Shown here: in pieces, positions 53,460 through 62,295 of the stretch
How positions within the stretch are numbered: position 1 is the first letter of the stretch
How the letters are laid out: each line of letters begins with the position of its first letter
Source: Roseivirga spongicola
Lineage (GTDB): Bacteria > Bacteroidota > Bacteroidia > Cytophagales > Cyclobacteriaceae
Length of the DNA: 64,000 bases
Assembly (NCBI RefSeq): GCF_001592965.1
Contig: NZ_LRPC01000001.1
Span: forward strand, 1,116,001-1,180,000
Direction of reading: 5' to 3'
Position numbers and translations under genes: made by a program
Notes under the pieces: generated by a model
What the model was told of the DNA's origin: nothing
Databases searched by the model: none
What the model saw: the letters and a program-made list of their open reading frames with translations, nothing else

Positions 53460-54323
53460 TTAACCTTTAAGTAGGTTCAACAGGTATTCACCGTAGCCAG
53501 ATTTTTCTAGAGGTTTGGCAATCTCTTGTAGTTTTTCTGCGGTGATGTAACCCATTCGGTAGGCTATTTCTTCGATACAAGAAATCTTAATGCCTTGTCT
53601 TTTCTCCAGAATCTGAACGAACTGCCCTGCTTGCATTAGGGAGTCTATGGTTCCGGTGTCTAGCCAGGCCGTACCTCTATCCATAGTGCTCACCTTCAGC
53701 TTGCCCATTTCTAAGTACTTTCGGTTCACATCCGTGATTTCTAATTCACCTCTTGGGCTTGGCTTAAGGTTTTTAGCTATTTCCACCACTTGGTTATCGT
53801 AGAAGTAGATTCCAGGAACAGCCCAGTTAGATTTAGGGTTTTCTGGCTTCTCTTCTATAGAGATGGCGTTCATCTCATCATCAAACTCAACCACACCATA
53901 TCTTTCTGGGTCGTTTACCCTGTAGGCGTAAACTATACCGCCATCTGGATCCGCATTTTCTTTCAATAGCTTGGGCAAACCTGAGCCATAGAATATGTTG
54001 TCACCTAAAATGAGGGCTACCTTATCGTTGCCTATAAAATCGGCTCCAATGGTAAAGGCCTGTGCTAATCCTTCTGGCTTTGGTTGTTCAGCATAACTGA
54101 ATGAACAGCCAATTTGGCTGCCATCTCCCAATAGTTTTTGAAAATTCGGCAAGTCATGCGGGGTAGAAATGATCAATATTTCTCTAATTCCAGAGAGCAT
54201 TAGTATAGATAGCGGATAATAGATCATTGGCTTATCGTACACTGGCATAAGCTGCTTGCTTACTGCGTACGTCAAAGGATAAAGCCTAGTGCCCGAACCT
54301 CCTGCTAGAATAATTCCTTTCAT
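53460..54323 (-). CDS. rfbA: Glucose-1-phosphate thymidylyltransferase
   Basis: RfbA (RmlA) makes dTDP-glucose from glucose-1-phosphate and dTTP, the first step to dTDP-rhamnose and related sugars for surface polysaccharides. The 287-residue product has the nucleotide-binding [11 protein letters not shown] at the N-terminus, [11 protein letters not shown] and [16 protein letters not shown], and the usual length. Its ATG overlaps the rfbB stop in ATGA. rfbC and rfbD are not in the window, so the final sugar is not defined here. Confidence 0.96.
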   Translation of the reverse strand: MKGIILAGGSGTRLYPLTYAVSKQLMPVYDKPMIYYPLSILMLSGIREILIISTPHDLPNFQKLLGDGSQIGCSFSYAEQPKPEGLAQAFTIGADFIGNDKVALILGDNIFYGSGLPKLLKENADPDGGIVYAYRVNDPERYGVVEFDDEMNAISIEEKPENPKSNWAVPGIYFYDNQVVEIAKNLKPSPRGELEITDVNRKYLEMGKLKVSTMDRGTAWLDTGTIDSLMQAGQFVQILEKRQGIKISCIEEIAYRMGYITAEKLQEIAKPLEKSGYGEYLLNLLKG

Positions 54324-55369
54324 TGCTGATATTGTTTTTTGTAGTAGTTCTTGTAATCACCTGAAGTTACATGATCCAGCCACTCTTGGTTGGATAAGTA
54401 CCAATCTACGGTTTTTTCAAGACCTTCTTCAAACTGAAGCGAAGGTTCCCAGCCTAATTCATCTTTAATCTTTGAAGCATCAATGGCATATCTCTTATCG
54501 TGCCCCGCTCTATCTTTTACAAATGTGATTAGCTTTCTAGATTCTCCTACTTCTCTGCCCAACTTCTTGTCCATTACATCGCAAAGCAGTTCTACAATGT
54601 CTAAATTCTTCCACTCATTAAACCCACCAATGTTGTAGGTTTCTCCTGCTTGGCCTTTGTGGTAAATATCATCAATGGCCCTTGCGTGGTCTACCACGTA
54701 CAGCCAGTCTCTAATGTTATCACCCTTTCCATAAATTGGCAGAGGCTTATTATTCTTGATGTTATGAATACAAAGAGGAAGTAGCTTTTCAGGAAACTGA
54801 TTCGGTCCGTAGTTATTGGAGCAGTTGGAGATTACTACAGGAAGTTTGTAAGTATTGGCATAAGCTCTCACAAAATGATCTGAACTTGCCTTTGAGGCTG
54901 AATATGGCGATTGAGGATCATAGGAGGTAGACTCTAAAAAGAAGCCTGTTTCCCCTAAAGAGCCATATACTTCGTCAGTAGAAATGTGGTAGAACCGCTT
55001 TCTATCGAAATTATCTGCCCAAATTCTTTTCGCTGAGTTTAGCAGATTGACAGTGCCTATTACATTGGTTCTAACGAAAGCCAAAGGGTCGGAGATAGAT
55101 CTGTCTACATGAGACTCAGCTGCTAGGTGAACAACGCCATCGAACTGGTGTGTATCGAAAAGCTCATCGATAAAAGAGGCGTCTACAATGTCTCCTTTAA
55201 CAAAAGTATAGTTAGGAGCTTCTTCAACATCTTTCAGTGTTTCTAAGTTGCCTGCATAAGTCAGCGCATCTAGATTGTAAATGTGGTAGTCTGAATATTT
55301 ATTAACGAACAGTCTAACCACATGACTTCCGATAAATCCTGCGCCTCCTGTTATCAATAGCTTTTTCAT
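54320..55369 (-). CDS. rfbB: dTDP-glucose 4,6-dehydratase
   Basis: RfbB (RmlB) converts dTDP-glucose to the 4-keto-6-deoxy sugar with bound NAD. The 349-residue short-chain dehydrogenase-type protein shows [23 protein letters not shown], the [10 protein letters not shown] segment and catalytic YSASKAS (YxxxK). It is the first gene of a two-gene unit with rfbA, overlapping by 4 bp. It is divergent from the acyl-CoA dehydrogenase gene. Confidence 0.96.
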   Translation of the reverse strand: MKKLLITGGAGFIGSHVVRLFVNKYSDYHIYNLDALTYAGNLETLKDVEEAPNYTFVKGDIVDASFIDELFDTHQFDGVVHLAAESHVDRSISDPLAFVRTNVIGTVNLLNSAKRIWADNFDRKRFYHISTDEVYGSLGETGFFLESTSYDPQSPYSASKASSDHFVRAYANTYKLPVVISNCSNNYGPNQFPEKLLPLCIHNIKNNKPLPIYGKGDNIRDWLYVVDHARAIDDIYHKGQAGETYNIGGFNEWKNLDIVELLCDVMDKKLGREVGESRKLITFVKDRAGHDKRYAIDASKIKDELGWEPSLQFEEGLEKTVDWYLSNQEWLDHVTSGDYKNYYKKQYQQ

Positions 55370-55492
55370 GGTTGTTTTTTTTACTTAAAAGTACGGTCTA
55401 TATAGAATCCTTAAAGGCAATTTAGTTGAATGCCAGCTTATGGAAAGGCGAATGGCAGAAAAATAACGTTAAACTATTTTGCCTAACGATCG

Positions 55493-55523
55493 TTTGTTTG
55501 GCGAAATGAAATTGATAAATTTC
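55493..55523 (+). promoter_or_regulatory. Promoter of the acyl-CoA dehydrogenase gene
   Basis: TTTG (55493-55496), 19 bp, then TAAATTTC (55516-55523), one mismatch from TAnnTTTG. It lies 17 bp before the ATG at 55541. Confidence 0.65.
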
Positions 55524-55540
55524 CACAAACTATAATAGAT

Positions 55541-56680
55541 ATGGAATTTGAGTTGAATGAAAATCAGCGCATGATCGCTGATATGATTAAAGACTTTGGG
55601 GAGAAGGAAATAGCTCCTTTCAGAAATGAATGGGACGATAAGCAAGAGTTCCCAGTTCATATTTTCAAAAAGTTCGGTGAGCTCGGTCTCATGGGGGTTT
55701 TGGTTCCTCAAGAATATGGAGGATCAGGCTTTACTTATGATGAGTACATCACTGTGGTGTCTGAAATCGCTAAAATAGATCCAGGAATAGGCCTTTCAGT
55801 GGCTGCGCACAATTCTCTTTGCACAGGCCATATTCTTCTTTTTGGTAATGAAGATCAGAAAAAAAAGTGGTTGCCGAAGCTAGCTACAGCAGAGTGGATT
55901 GGTGCTTGGGGCTTAACCGAGCCAAACACTGGTTCTGATGCTGGAAACATGAAGACTGTTGCCAAAAAAGACGGTAATGAGTGGGTGTTGAACGGAACCA
56001 AAAACTGGATTACCCATGGCAAGTCTGGAGATATTGCTGTAGTAATTGCCAGAACTGGTGAAGTAGGTGATTCTCATGGTATGACCGCTTTTGTGGTTGA
56101 AAGAGGAACAAAAGGATTTGAAGCAGGTAAAAAGGAAGATAAACTCGGAATGAGAACTTCAGAGACTGCCGAAATGATATTTGAAGACTGTCGTATTCCT
56201 GAAGAGAACCTTTTAGGAAATGTTGGTGAAGGATTTATTCAGGCAATGAAGGTTCTAGATGGAGGAAGAATTTCAATTGCTGCTTTGAGTTTGGGTATTG
56301 CAGAAGGAGCCTTTGAAGCGGCTTTGGCTTACTCTCAAGAAAGACATCAGTTCAACCAGCCGATTTTCAACTTCCAAGGTATTTCATTCAAATTGGCAGA
56401 TATGGCTACAGAGCTTGAGGCTGCTAAATTGTTGACTTACAGAGCGGCACAGTTGAAAAACGATGGTAAGCCAATGACAAAAGAGTCTGCCATGGCTAAG
56501 TATTTTGCCTCTGAGTGTGCTGTTTCCTTCTCAAATGAGGCTGTTCAAATTTTTGGAGGTTATGGCTATACTAAAGACTACCCTGTAGAGAAGTATTACA
56601 GAGACTCTAAGCTTTGCACTATTGGAGAAGGTACTTCAGAGATACAAAAACTGGTGATTTCCAGATCGTTATTGAAATAA
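55541..56680 (+). CDS. Acyl-CoA dehydrogenase
   Basis: A 379-residue FAD enzyme of fatty-acid or branched-chain acyl-CoA oxidation. Visible signatures are [13 protein letters not shown] (substrate and FAD site), [60 protein letters not shown] and [10 protein letters not shown], where the Glu of GEGTSEIQ region is the usual catalytic base. The chain-length preference cannot be told; the [12 protein letters not shown] ending is of the short/medium-chain type. It has its own promoter and is followed by rpsU. The EtfD-like pair at 25179-27309 might accept its electrons through ETF; inference. Confidence 0.93.
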   Translation: MEFELNENQRMIADMIKDFGEKEIAPFRNEWDDKQEFPVHIFKKFGELGLMGVLVPQEYGGSGFTYDEYITVVSEIAKIDPGIGLSVAAHNSLCTGHILLFGNEDQKKKWLPKLATAEWIGAWGLTEPNTGSDAGNMKTVAKKDGNEWVLNGTKNWITHGKSGDIAVVIARTGEVGDSHGMTAFVVERGTKGFEAGKKEDKLGMRTSETAEMIFEDCRIPEENLLGNVGEGFIQAMKVLDGGRISIAALSLGIAEGAFEAALAYSQERHQFNQPIFNFQGISFKLADMATELEAAKLLTYRAAQLKNDGKPMTKESAMAKYFASECAVSFSNEAVQIFGGYGYTKDYPVEKYYRDSKLCTIGEGTSEIQKLVISRSLLK

Positions 56681-56695
56681 TTTTAATGACTAACA

Positions 56696-56724
56696 TTGCA
56701 TTCGGGTTTAATTGTATACCTTTG
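56696..56724 (+). promoter_or_regulatory. Promoter of rpsU
   Basis: TTG (56696-56698), 18 bp, then TACCTTTG (56717-56724), a full match to the -7 consensus. Transcription would start near 56731, giving a leader of about 25 nt that begins close to the Shine-Dalgarno sequence. Confidence 0.75.
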
Positions 56725-56735
56725 CAGCCCGAATG
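56699..56735. promoter_or_regulatory. Inverted repeat around the rpsU -7 element
   Basis: CATTCGGG (56699-56706) and CCCGAATG (56728-56735) are perfect 8-bp inverted copies flanking the -7 element. The left arm lies inside the promoter spacer and the right arm at the predicted transcription start, so it is placed like an operator. Coincidence is possible. Confidence 0.45.
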
Positions 56736-56737
56736 AG

Positions 56738-56745
56738 AGGAGGTG
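56738..56745 (+). promoter_or_regulatory. Strong Shine-Dalgarno sequence of rpsU
   Basis: AGGAGGTG is an 8-base perfect match to the anti-Shine-Dalgarno end of 16S rRNA, 10 nt before the ATG. It is the only strong one found before any gene in this window, where starts generally have A/U-rich leaders. Confidence 0.9.
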
Positions 56746-56755
56746 TTATTAAGTT

Positions 56756-56950
56756 ATGATCGTAATTAACGTAAAAGAAAACGAATCAATCGACAAAGCG
56801 CTTAAGCGTTTCAAGAAGAAATTCGAAAGAACCGGAGTACTTAGAGAATTGAGATCTAGAACTCAATTTGAGAAGCCTTCCGTTACTCGCAGAACAGAGA
56901 AAATCAAGGCTGCATACAAGCAAAAGATGTACGCCAAAGAAAACTACTAA
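56756..56950 (+). CDS. rpsU: 30S ribosomal protein bS21
   Basis: A 64-residue basic protein with the bS21 pattern (VKENESIDKALKRFKKK, RTGVLRELRSR, KPSVTRR). In Flavobacteriia bS21, with bS6 and bS18, sequesters the anti-Shine-Dalgarno end of 16S rRNA on the 30S platform, so most mRNAs are translated without Shine-Dalgarno pairing. Ribosomes lacking bS21 have a free anti-SD and prefer rpsU mRNA, closing an autoregulatory loop. The AGGAGGTG in front of this gene fits that loop exactly. Downstream xer and hpf follow in the order usual for the phylum. Confidence 0.96.
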   Translation: MIVINVKENESIDKALKRFKKKFERTGVLRELRSRTQFEKPSVTRRTEKIKAAYKQKMYAKENY

Positions 56951-57012
56951 TCCATTTCTTTAGTAGTTATAAATTATTATGTTAGTACTGTGTGTAAAGA
57001 CGCAGTACTAGC

Positions 57013-57894
57013 ATGATAGATTCCTTTCTTAGATACATATCATTCGAAAAACGGTACAGCCAACACACCGTTAAGTCGTACCAAAACGACTTAAATCAAT
57101 TTGAGCAATACGCTCAGCAGCAATTCAACATTTCAAGTTTATCTGAGGCCACGCAGCTAATGATTCGTTCTTGGGTTTTATCCTTAATGGACGAAGGCAC
57201 TTCGGCACGAACGGTCAATAGAAAGATTGCCTCACTGAGGTCGTTCTATAAATTCCTGCTCAAGCGAGAGTCTATAACCAAGGACCCTACACAGAAGATT
57301 AAGTCTTTAAAGGTGAAAAAGGAGTTGCCTGGCTTCGCTAATGAAGAAGAATTTTCTACTTTTTTAGATAGACTTGTTTTTGAAGATTCCTTTGAGGGGA
57401 AAACAGAACAAATTATTCTAGAATTACTTTATGGAACAGGCATTCGACTTTCGGAGCTTTTAGGACTCAAGGTTTCCGACTTTAAGTCCTCAGAGTCAAC
57501 CATTAAGGTACTAGGAAAACGCAATAAAGAGCGCATAATCCCTGTTTCTAAGCGTTTGAATGAGTTGTTAAAAAATCTAATTGCTGAGAAAAATCATGTC
57601 TTTTCACACGATCAGAATTCATATTTGATCGTTAATAAGAATGGAGGGCAGGCATACCCGATGATGATCTACCGAATAGTTAGAAAGTACCTCAATCAGG
57701 TGCCGTCATTGGATAAGAAGAGCCCTCATGCGTTGCGCCATACTTTTGCAACCCACCTTTTAGATAAAGGAGCCGATTTGAATGCGGTGAAAGATTTATT
57801 AGGACATAGCAGTTTGGCGGCCACGCAAGTTTATACACATAACTCTTTGGAGAAGCTCAAGTCGGTTTTCGATCAGGCTCATCCAAAGGCATAA
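57013..57894 (+). CDS. Tyrosine recombinase XerC/XerD family
   Basis: A 293-residue site-specific recombinase. N-terminal SAM-like core-binding domain about 1-85 (YSQHTVKSYQNDLNQF, TVNRKIASLRSFYKFLL), catalytic domain about 105-290 with the tetrad visible: TGIRLSE (Arg), SPHALRHTFATHLLD (HxxR), LGHSSLAATQVYTH (His, with Tyr nucleophile in VYTH). Length and placement after rpsU match the chromosomal dimer-resolution recombinase of Bacteroidetes rather than a mobile-element integrase; no att site or cargo is seen. Whether it is XerC or XerD cannot be decided. Confidence 0.9.
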   Translation: MIDSFLRYISFEKRYSQHTVKSYQNDLNQFEQYAQQQFNISSLSEATQLMIRSWVLSLMDEGTSARTVNRKIASLRSFYKFLLKRESITKDPTQKIKSLKVKKELPGFANEEEFSTFLDRLVFEDSFEGKTEQIILELLYGTGIRLSELLGLKVSDFKSSESTIKVLGKRNKERIIPVSKRLNELLKNLIAEKNHVFSHDQNSYLIVNKNGGQAYPMMIYRIVRKYLNQVPSLDKKSPHALRHTFATHLLDKGADLNAVKDLLGHSSLAATQVYTHNSLEKLKSVFDQAHPKA

Positions 57895-57919
57895 GTTTAA
57901 CCCTTTAAATAATAGAAAG

Positions 57920-58216
57920 ATGAAAGTACAAGTTCAATCACTCCACTTCGATGCAGATGCTAAGTTGATCGATTTTATCCAGAAGAAACTCGATAAGCTA
58001 GATACTTTTTATGATAGGACTATCGATGCAGAAGTAATTCTCAGATTGAATAATGAGGGTATTGAGAATAAGACAGTTGAGATTAAACTGAATATACCAG
58101 GTGAGCAGTTGTTTGCCACCAAAACCAATGGTTCGTTTGAAGCGGCTACAGACCACTGTACCGAAGCCCTAAGAAGACAAATTAAGAAGCACAAAGAGAA
58201 AATGCTCGCGCATTAA
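57920..58216 (+). CDS. hpf: Short hibernation-promoting factor (HPF/RaiA family)
   Basis: A 98-residue protein with the HPF beta-alpha-beta fold pattern (VQVQSLHFDADAKLIDFIQK, KLDTFYDRTIDAEVILRL, ALRRQIKKHKEK). It binds the 30S decoding region and inactivates ribosomes in stationary phase. It is the short form; the ribosome-dimerising C-terminal domain of long HPF is absent. It follows xer by 25 bp, and a terminator ends the rpsU-xer-hpf unit. Confidence 0.9.
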   Translation: MKVQVQSLHFDADAKLIDFIQKKLDKLDTFYDRTIDAEVILRLNNEGIENKTVEIKLNIPGEQLFATKTNGSFEAATDHCTEALRRQIKKHKEKMLAH

Positions 58217-58233
58217 CTCGTAAACATATCCAT

Positions 58234-58265
58234 AAAAAAAAGCCCTGAATTTCAGGGCTTTTTTT
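58234..58265. terminator. Bidirectional terminator between hpf and metK
   Basis: Stem AGCCCTGA (58241-58248) with TCAGGGCT (58252-58259), 3-nt loop, flanked by seven A on the left and seven T on the right, so it works for both convergent genes. Confidence 0.92.
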
Positions 58266-58267
58266 GT

Positions 58268-59521
58268 TTAGAGACCAAAAGCCTCTTTTACTTTATCTAC
58301 GTAGTCTAGCTTTTCCCAGGTAAAGAGCTCTACTTCAAACTCCTTTGGTTGGTTACTAGCATTGATGAATGTCTTTTTCACTACTTCATTCTTTCTACCC
58401 ATGTGGCCATAAGCCGCAGTTTCAGAATAAATAGGTGTTCTTAGGTTTAGTCGAGTCTCAATGGCGTAAGGTCTCATGTCGAATACTTCAGAAACCTTCT
58501 TAGCTATTTCGCCATCGTTCATTCCTACTTTAGAAGTGCCATAGGTGTTGATGTAAATACCCATTGGTTCAACTACACCAATTGCGTAAGAAACCTGTAC
58601 TAGAACCTCATCGGCAACGCCAGCGGCTACTAAATTTTTTGCAATATGTCTGGTGGCATAAGCCGCAGAACGGTCAACTTTCGATGGGTCTTTTCCTGAG
58701 AATGCACCACCACCGTGAGCGCCTTTTCCACCGTAGGTATCTACAATAATTTTACGACCTGTTAAACCAGTATCGCCATGAGGACCACCAATTACGAATT
58801 TACCTGTTGGGTTAATGTGATACTTGATGTCATCATTGAATAGCTTCTGAATATGATCTGGCAGTAATGCTTTTACACGTGGAATTAAGATATTTATGAT
58901 GTCAGACTTAATTTTAGCCAGCATCGTATTTTCCTCATCAAAATCATCGTGCTGTGTAGAAACTACAATCGCATCGATTCTTGTGGGAACGTTGTCATCA
59001 GAATATTCAATAGTTACCTGAGATTTTGCGTCTGGTCTCAAGTAGGTTATTTCTTTTCCTTCTCTTCTTAAATCGGCTAACACCTGAAGAATTTTATGAG
59101 AAAGGTCTAATGCCAAAGGCATGTAGTTTTCAGTTTCGTTAGTTGCATAACCAAACATCATCCCTTGGTCACCTGCGCCTTGCTCTTCTTTAGAAGCTCT
59201 GTCAACTCCACGGTTGATATCTTCAGACTGCTCGTGAATGGCAGAAAGTACACCACAAGATTTGCTGTCGAATTGATATTCGGCTTTCGTGTAGCCAATT
59301 TTCTCAATCATTTCTCTGGCAATTCTCTGAACGTCTAGGTAGGTGTTAGACTTTACCTCGCCTGCTAAAACCACTTGTCCGGTAGTAACCAAGGTTTCAC
59401 AAGCAACTTTTGAGTCAGGGTCGAAGGCCAAAAAGTTATCGATTAGCGCATCAGAAATCTGATCGGCTACTTTATCTGGGTGTCCTTCAGACACTGATTC
59501 TGAGGTAAATAGATATGGCAT
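58268..59521 (-). CDS. metK: S-adenosylmethionine synthetase
   Basis: MetK makes S-adenosylmethionine from methionine and ATP. The 417-residue product has [18 protein letters not shown] at the N-terminus, [24 protein letters not shown] and the P-loop-like [19 protein letters not shown], all diagnostic. No SAM riboswitch is visible in its short leader. A -7 element lies 20 bp before the ATG. It supplies the cofactor for three methyltransferases encoded in this window, though they are not an operon. Confidence 0.97.
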   Translation of the reverse strand: MPYLFTSESVSEGHPDKVADQISDALIDNFLAFDPDSKVACETLVTTGQVVLAGEVKSNTYLDVQRIAREMIEKIGYTKAEYQFDSKSCGVLSAIHEQSEDINRGVDRASKEEQGAGDQGMMFGYATNETENYMPLALDLSHKILQVLADLRREGKEITYLRPDAKSQVTIEYSDDNVPTRIDAIVVSTQHDDFDEENTMLAKIKSDIINILIPRVKALLPDHIQKLFNDDIKYHINPTGKFVIGGPHGDTGLTGRKIIVDTYGGKGAHGGGAFSGKDPSKVDRSAAYATRHIAKNLVAAGVADEVLVQVSYAIGVVEPMGIYINTYGTSKVGMNDGEIAKKVSEVFDMRPYAIETRLNLRTPIYSETAAYGHMGRKNEVVKKTFINASNQPKEFEVELFTWEKLDYVDKVKEAFGL

Positions 59522-59540
59522 AATTTATTATTTAAGGCTG

Positions 59541-59548
59541 CAAAAATA
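59541..59548 (-). promoter_or_regulatory. -7 element of metK
   Basis: On the minus strand TATTTTTG matches TAnnTTTG, 19 bp before the metK ATG at 59521. The -33 position has TTTA rather than TTTG. Confidence 0.55.
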
Positions 59549-59586
59549 GGTTTATAGTTAGAACTGTAAAAGGAAATTAGAGAACT

Positions 59587-60297
59587 CTAGTTGGCATAAA
59601 GCAAAAAGATGGTTGGTATCTTCTTCAGGTCTATTTCTTTGGCGGTCCATTTAGCAACCGATTTGGTTCTTATTAGTTCCTTTTCACCAGTAATATCTCT
59701 GGCCACACATAGGAATGAATCGGCTCGAGCCACTTTGATTATATCTAATAGTAAGGCTTCGTTCCTATATGGCGTGTCCATGAAAATCTGAGTCTGATCT
59801 TTTTCTTTTGATTCTTTTTCTAATTGTCTGATCTTCTGTTGGCGTTCTTTCCTATCTATTGGCAAGTAACCATGAAAAGCAAAAGATTGACCATTGAATC
59901 CAGAAGCCATTAAAGCCATTAGAATCGAAGATGGGCCAACAAGTGGCTTACATTTTATGCCCAATTGCTGAGCCATATGGACTAGTCTGGCTCCAGGATC
60001 AGCAACACCTGGGCAACCACTTTCAGAAATAACTCCAAGGTTTTTCCCCTCCAGAGCTATTTGAGCAATTTCGAAGCAGTCTTCAAAAGAGGTTTTCTTA
60101 TCGAGAATTCTAAAGTCTAGTTCTTCGATTGTCAAGCCAAGCTTAAGGCTACTCACATACCTTCTTGCAGTTCTTAAGTCTTCAACGTAAAAGATGTCAG
60201 TCTCTAAAATAGCACTTCTTACATGTGCCGGAATTACAGCTTCTTGAGTTTCAGCAGAAATTACATTGGGTATGAGGTATACGACTCCTTTTTCCAT
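59587..60297 (-). CDS. RsmI-like SAM-dependent methyltransferase (tetrapyrrole methylase fold)
   Basis: A 236-residue enzyme of the tetrapyrrole-methylase superfamily. Motifs: VYLIPNVIS, VEDLRTARR, LGVISESGCPGVADPGA, VGPSSILMALMASGFNGQ, FMDTPYRNE. These match the RsmI branch, which 2'-O-methylates C1402 of 16S rRNA, but it is shorter than RsmI (about 285) and lacks its C-terminal domain, and belongs to the second Bacteroidetes-specific group. The target is therefore uncertain. It is 1 bp downstream of the alpha/beta hydrolase gene, in the pdxJ-hydrolase-methylase operon. Confidence 0.85.
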   Translation of the reverse strand: MEKGVVYLIPNVISAETQEAVIPAHVRSAILETDIFYVEDLRTARRYVSSLKLGLTIEELDFRILDKKTSFEDCFEIAQIALEGKNLGVISESGCPGVADPGARLVHMAQQLGIKCKPLVGPSSILMALMASGFNGQSFAFHGYLPIDRKERQQKIRQLEKESKEKDQTQIFMDTPYRNEALLLDIIKVARADSFLCVARDITGEKELIRTKSVAKWTAKEIDLKKIPTIFLLYAN

Positions 60298-60298
60298 C

Positions 60299-61060
60299 TT
60301 AGTTGAGAAATGAGTTAATCAATTCGAAGAATTCATCTGGCTTTTCGGCATGCAACCAGTGACCAGCACCATCTATTGTTTCTAGCTTAGAATCGGTGAA
60401 GATGGAATGAATCATGTTGGCATCATCATTCGTAATGTAGTCCGAATTGCCACCTCTCACAAAAAGGGTTGGCTTATCGAAAGTCGCATTTTGATTGAGT
60501 GCTTTACCTACTTCTTCAATGTTCTTGGCAATTACATCTAAGTTCATTTTCCAGCTAAAGCCGTTTTTATCTCGAGCCAAGTTTTTCAACAAGAATTGTC
60601 TAATTCCAAACTCGGTGATTTGTTTAGATAAAATATCGTCTGCTTCGTTTCTAGACTTTATTTCATTTACCGGCACAGAGTAGAATCCTTTAAGAATTGT
60701 CTGGTGATGGACAGGATAAAATTTTGGTCCAATGTCAGCAATGATAAGCTTCTCAACTTTTTCTGGGTACTGAATGGCAAATTGCATCGCAGTTTTGCCA
60801 CCCATTGAGTGGCCTAAAATTGTAGCCTTGGTGATTTTGAGGTGGCTAAGCAGCTTTTGTAAGTCTTGGGCCATTAACTGGTAGTTGAATTCATCGGCAT
60901 GAAAAGAATTGCCATGATTTCGCTGATCTACCAGAATAACCTGACGATCCTCGGCCCATTTTTTACCTAAGGTCATCCAGTTATCTAATGAGCCGAAAAG
61001 CCCATGAAGAATTACAAGAGGCTCTCCCTCTCCAAGAATTTTATGATTCAGTAATGTCAT
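60299..61060 (-). CDS. Alpha/beta hydrolase (YbfF-like esterase)
   Basis: A 253-residue hydrolase. ATG at 61060 ([20 protein letters not shown]) overlaps the pdxJ stop in ATGA; the frame is open upstream within pdxJ but that part is not coding. Catalytic elements: oxyanion-loop [10 protein letters not shown], nucleophile elbow GHSMGGK, and catalytic His in [11 protein letters not shown]. The pattern [10 protein letters not shown] fits the YbfF/acyl-CoA esterase group. Substrate unknown. Confidence 0.88.
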   Translation of the reverse strand: MTLLNHKILGEGEPLVILHGLFGSLDNWMTLGKKWAEDRQVILVDQRNHGNSFHADEFNYQLMAQDLQKLLSHLKITKATILGHSMGGKTAMQFAIQYPEKVEKLIIADIGPKFYPVHHQTILKGFYSVPVNEIKSRNEADDILSKQITEFGIRQFLLKNLARDKNGFSWKMNLDVIAKNIEEVGKALNQNATFDKPTLFVRGGNSDYITNDDANMIHSIFTDSKLETIDGAGHWLHAEKPDEFFELINSFLN

Positions 61061-61773
61061 ACTTTGAGTGCTCTCAAATAAAGTTGAATGGTGTTTTCTA
61101 GTCCATAATACAGCGCATCGCAAATGAGTGCGTGTCCAATGGATACTTCATCTATATAAGGAATTGTTTTTACTAAGTAGTTCAGGTTGTTTAGGTCTAG
61201 ATCGTGGCCTGCATTGATGCCAATACCATATTCATGTGCTTTAGCGGCAGCGTAGGCATATTTAGCTATGGCTTCTTCAGGGTTCTGTTTGAATCCTGTA
61301 GCATACATTTCCGTGTAGAGTTCAATTCTGTCTGTACCTAAAGCATGAGCACCTTCAATAATTTCTATCTCAGGCTCCACAAAAATAGAAACCCTTATGC
61401 CCATAGCTTTTATCTGCTCAATGATGGGCTTTAATTCATCTGCTCGGTTAATGGTATCCCAACCCGCATTAGAGGTTAAAACGTGGGGAGGGTCTGGAAC
61501 CAACGTGGCTTGGTCTGGCTTAATTTCCTCCAAAATTTTTAGAAATCTATCGTCTGGGAAACCCTCAATATTGAATTCAGTGGTAACTACTTCCTTCAAA
61601 TCATAGACATCTTTTGTAGTAATGTGTCTTTCATCTGGCCTAGGGTGTACTGTAATACCCTCTGCCCCAAATCTCTCCGCATCCTGAGCTACTTTAGCGA
61701 CATTGGGGTTGTTTCCGCCTCGCGCATTTCTAATAGTAGCTACCTTATTGATGTTCACACTTAGTCTAGTCAT
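61057..61773 (-). CDS. pdxJ: Pyridoxine 5'-phosphate synthase
   Basis: PdxJ condenses 1-deoxyxylulose 5-phosphate with 3-amino-2-oxopropyl phosphate to form pyridoxine 5'-phosphate. The 238-residue TIM barrel has [43 protein letters not shown] and [13 protein letters not shown], all characteristic. It starts the minus-strand operon pdxJ-hydrolase-methylase, with a 4-bp overlap to the next gene, and is divergent from yqeY. Confidence 0.96.
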   Translation of the reverse strand: MTRLSVNINKVATIRNARGGNNPNVAKVAQDAERFGAEGITVHPRPDERHITTKDVYDLKEVVTTEFNIEGFPDDRFLKILEEIKPDQATLVPDPPHVLTSNAGWDTINRADELKPIIEQIKAMGIRVSIFVEPEIEIIEGAHALGTDRIELYTEMYATGFKQNPEEAIAKYAYAAAKAHEYGIGINAGHDLDLNNLNYLVKTIPYIDEVSIGHALICDALYYGLENTIQLYLRALKV

Positions 61774-61792
61774 TCAAATTGGCTTTATTGCA

Positions 61793-61800
61793 TAACTTTG
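61793..61800 (+). promoter_or_regulatory. Candidate -7 element for yqeY
   Basis: TAACTTTG matches TAnnTTTG, 42 bp before the ATG. No TTTG at the -33 position. Confidence 0.45.
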
Positions 61801-61842
61801 TGCGCAAGTTAATGATTTCAAATCTCTGAATAATATTTCATC

Positions 61843-62295
61843 ATGAGCCTAAAACAGCAAATTGACTCCGATATCAAGAAAGCCATGTTGGCTAAAAATA
61901 AGGAAGAGTTAAAAGCACTTCGATCTATAAAATCAATGATTCTTTTGGCGGAAACAGACAAAGGTAGTGGGGGAGAAGTCTCTTCTGATGCCGAAATGAA
62001 ACTTTTGGCCAAAGCTGTAAAGCAGAGAAAAGATTCTGCTGCTATTTATAAAGAACAAGGAAGAGAAGACCTGTACAAGGTTGAAATGGACGAAGCTGAA
62101 GTAATTGAGCGTTACCTTCCGAAGCAGCTTTCTGAAGAAGAATTAAAATCTGAGTTGCAAAAAATTATTGCAGAAGTAGGAGCCACTGGCCCTCAAGACA
62201 TGGGTAAAGTAATGGGTGCTTCTACAAAAGCATTAGCTGGTAAAGCCGATGGAAAAGCTATCTCTACCATGGTAAAAACTTTGCTTACTAAGTAA
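61843..62295 (+). CDS. GatB/YqeY domain protein
   Basis: A 150-residue protein of the YqeY family (MSLKQQIDSDIKKAMLAKNK, KAVKQRKDSAAIYKEQGR, VIERYLPKQLSEEEL, GKVMGASTKALAGKADG). Its C-terminal helical part resembles the tail domain of GatB and may contact tRNA; the precise role is not known. It opens a plus-strand unit in which the next two genes start with TTG touching the previous stop. Confidence 0.9.
   Translation: MSLKQQIDSDIKKAMLAKNKEELKALRSIKSMILLAETDKGSGGEVSSDAEMKLLAKAVKQRKDSAAIYKEQGREDLYKVEMDEAEVIERYLPKQLSEEELKSELQKIIAEVGATGPQDMGKVMGASTKALAGKADGKAISTMVKTLLTK

Noticed and set aside
57013-57894. Integrase of a mobile element next to rpsU
   Set aside because: Length, motifs and the conserved rpsU-xer-hpf order fit the housekeeping Xer recombinase; no att repeats or cargo genes are present.
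59522-59586. SAM riboswitch upstream of metK
   Set aside because: The gap to the next gene is only 65 bp, the predicted leader is about 15 nt, and no riboswitch-like stems are visible.
61061-61123. N-terminal extension of the alpha/beta hydrolase
   Set aside because: It lies inside the pdxJ coding sequence in another frame; the ATGA overlap at 61057-61060 gives the natural start.
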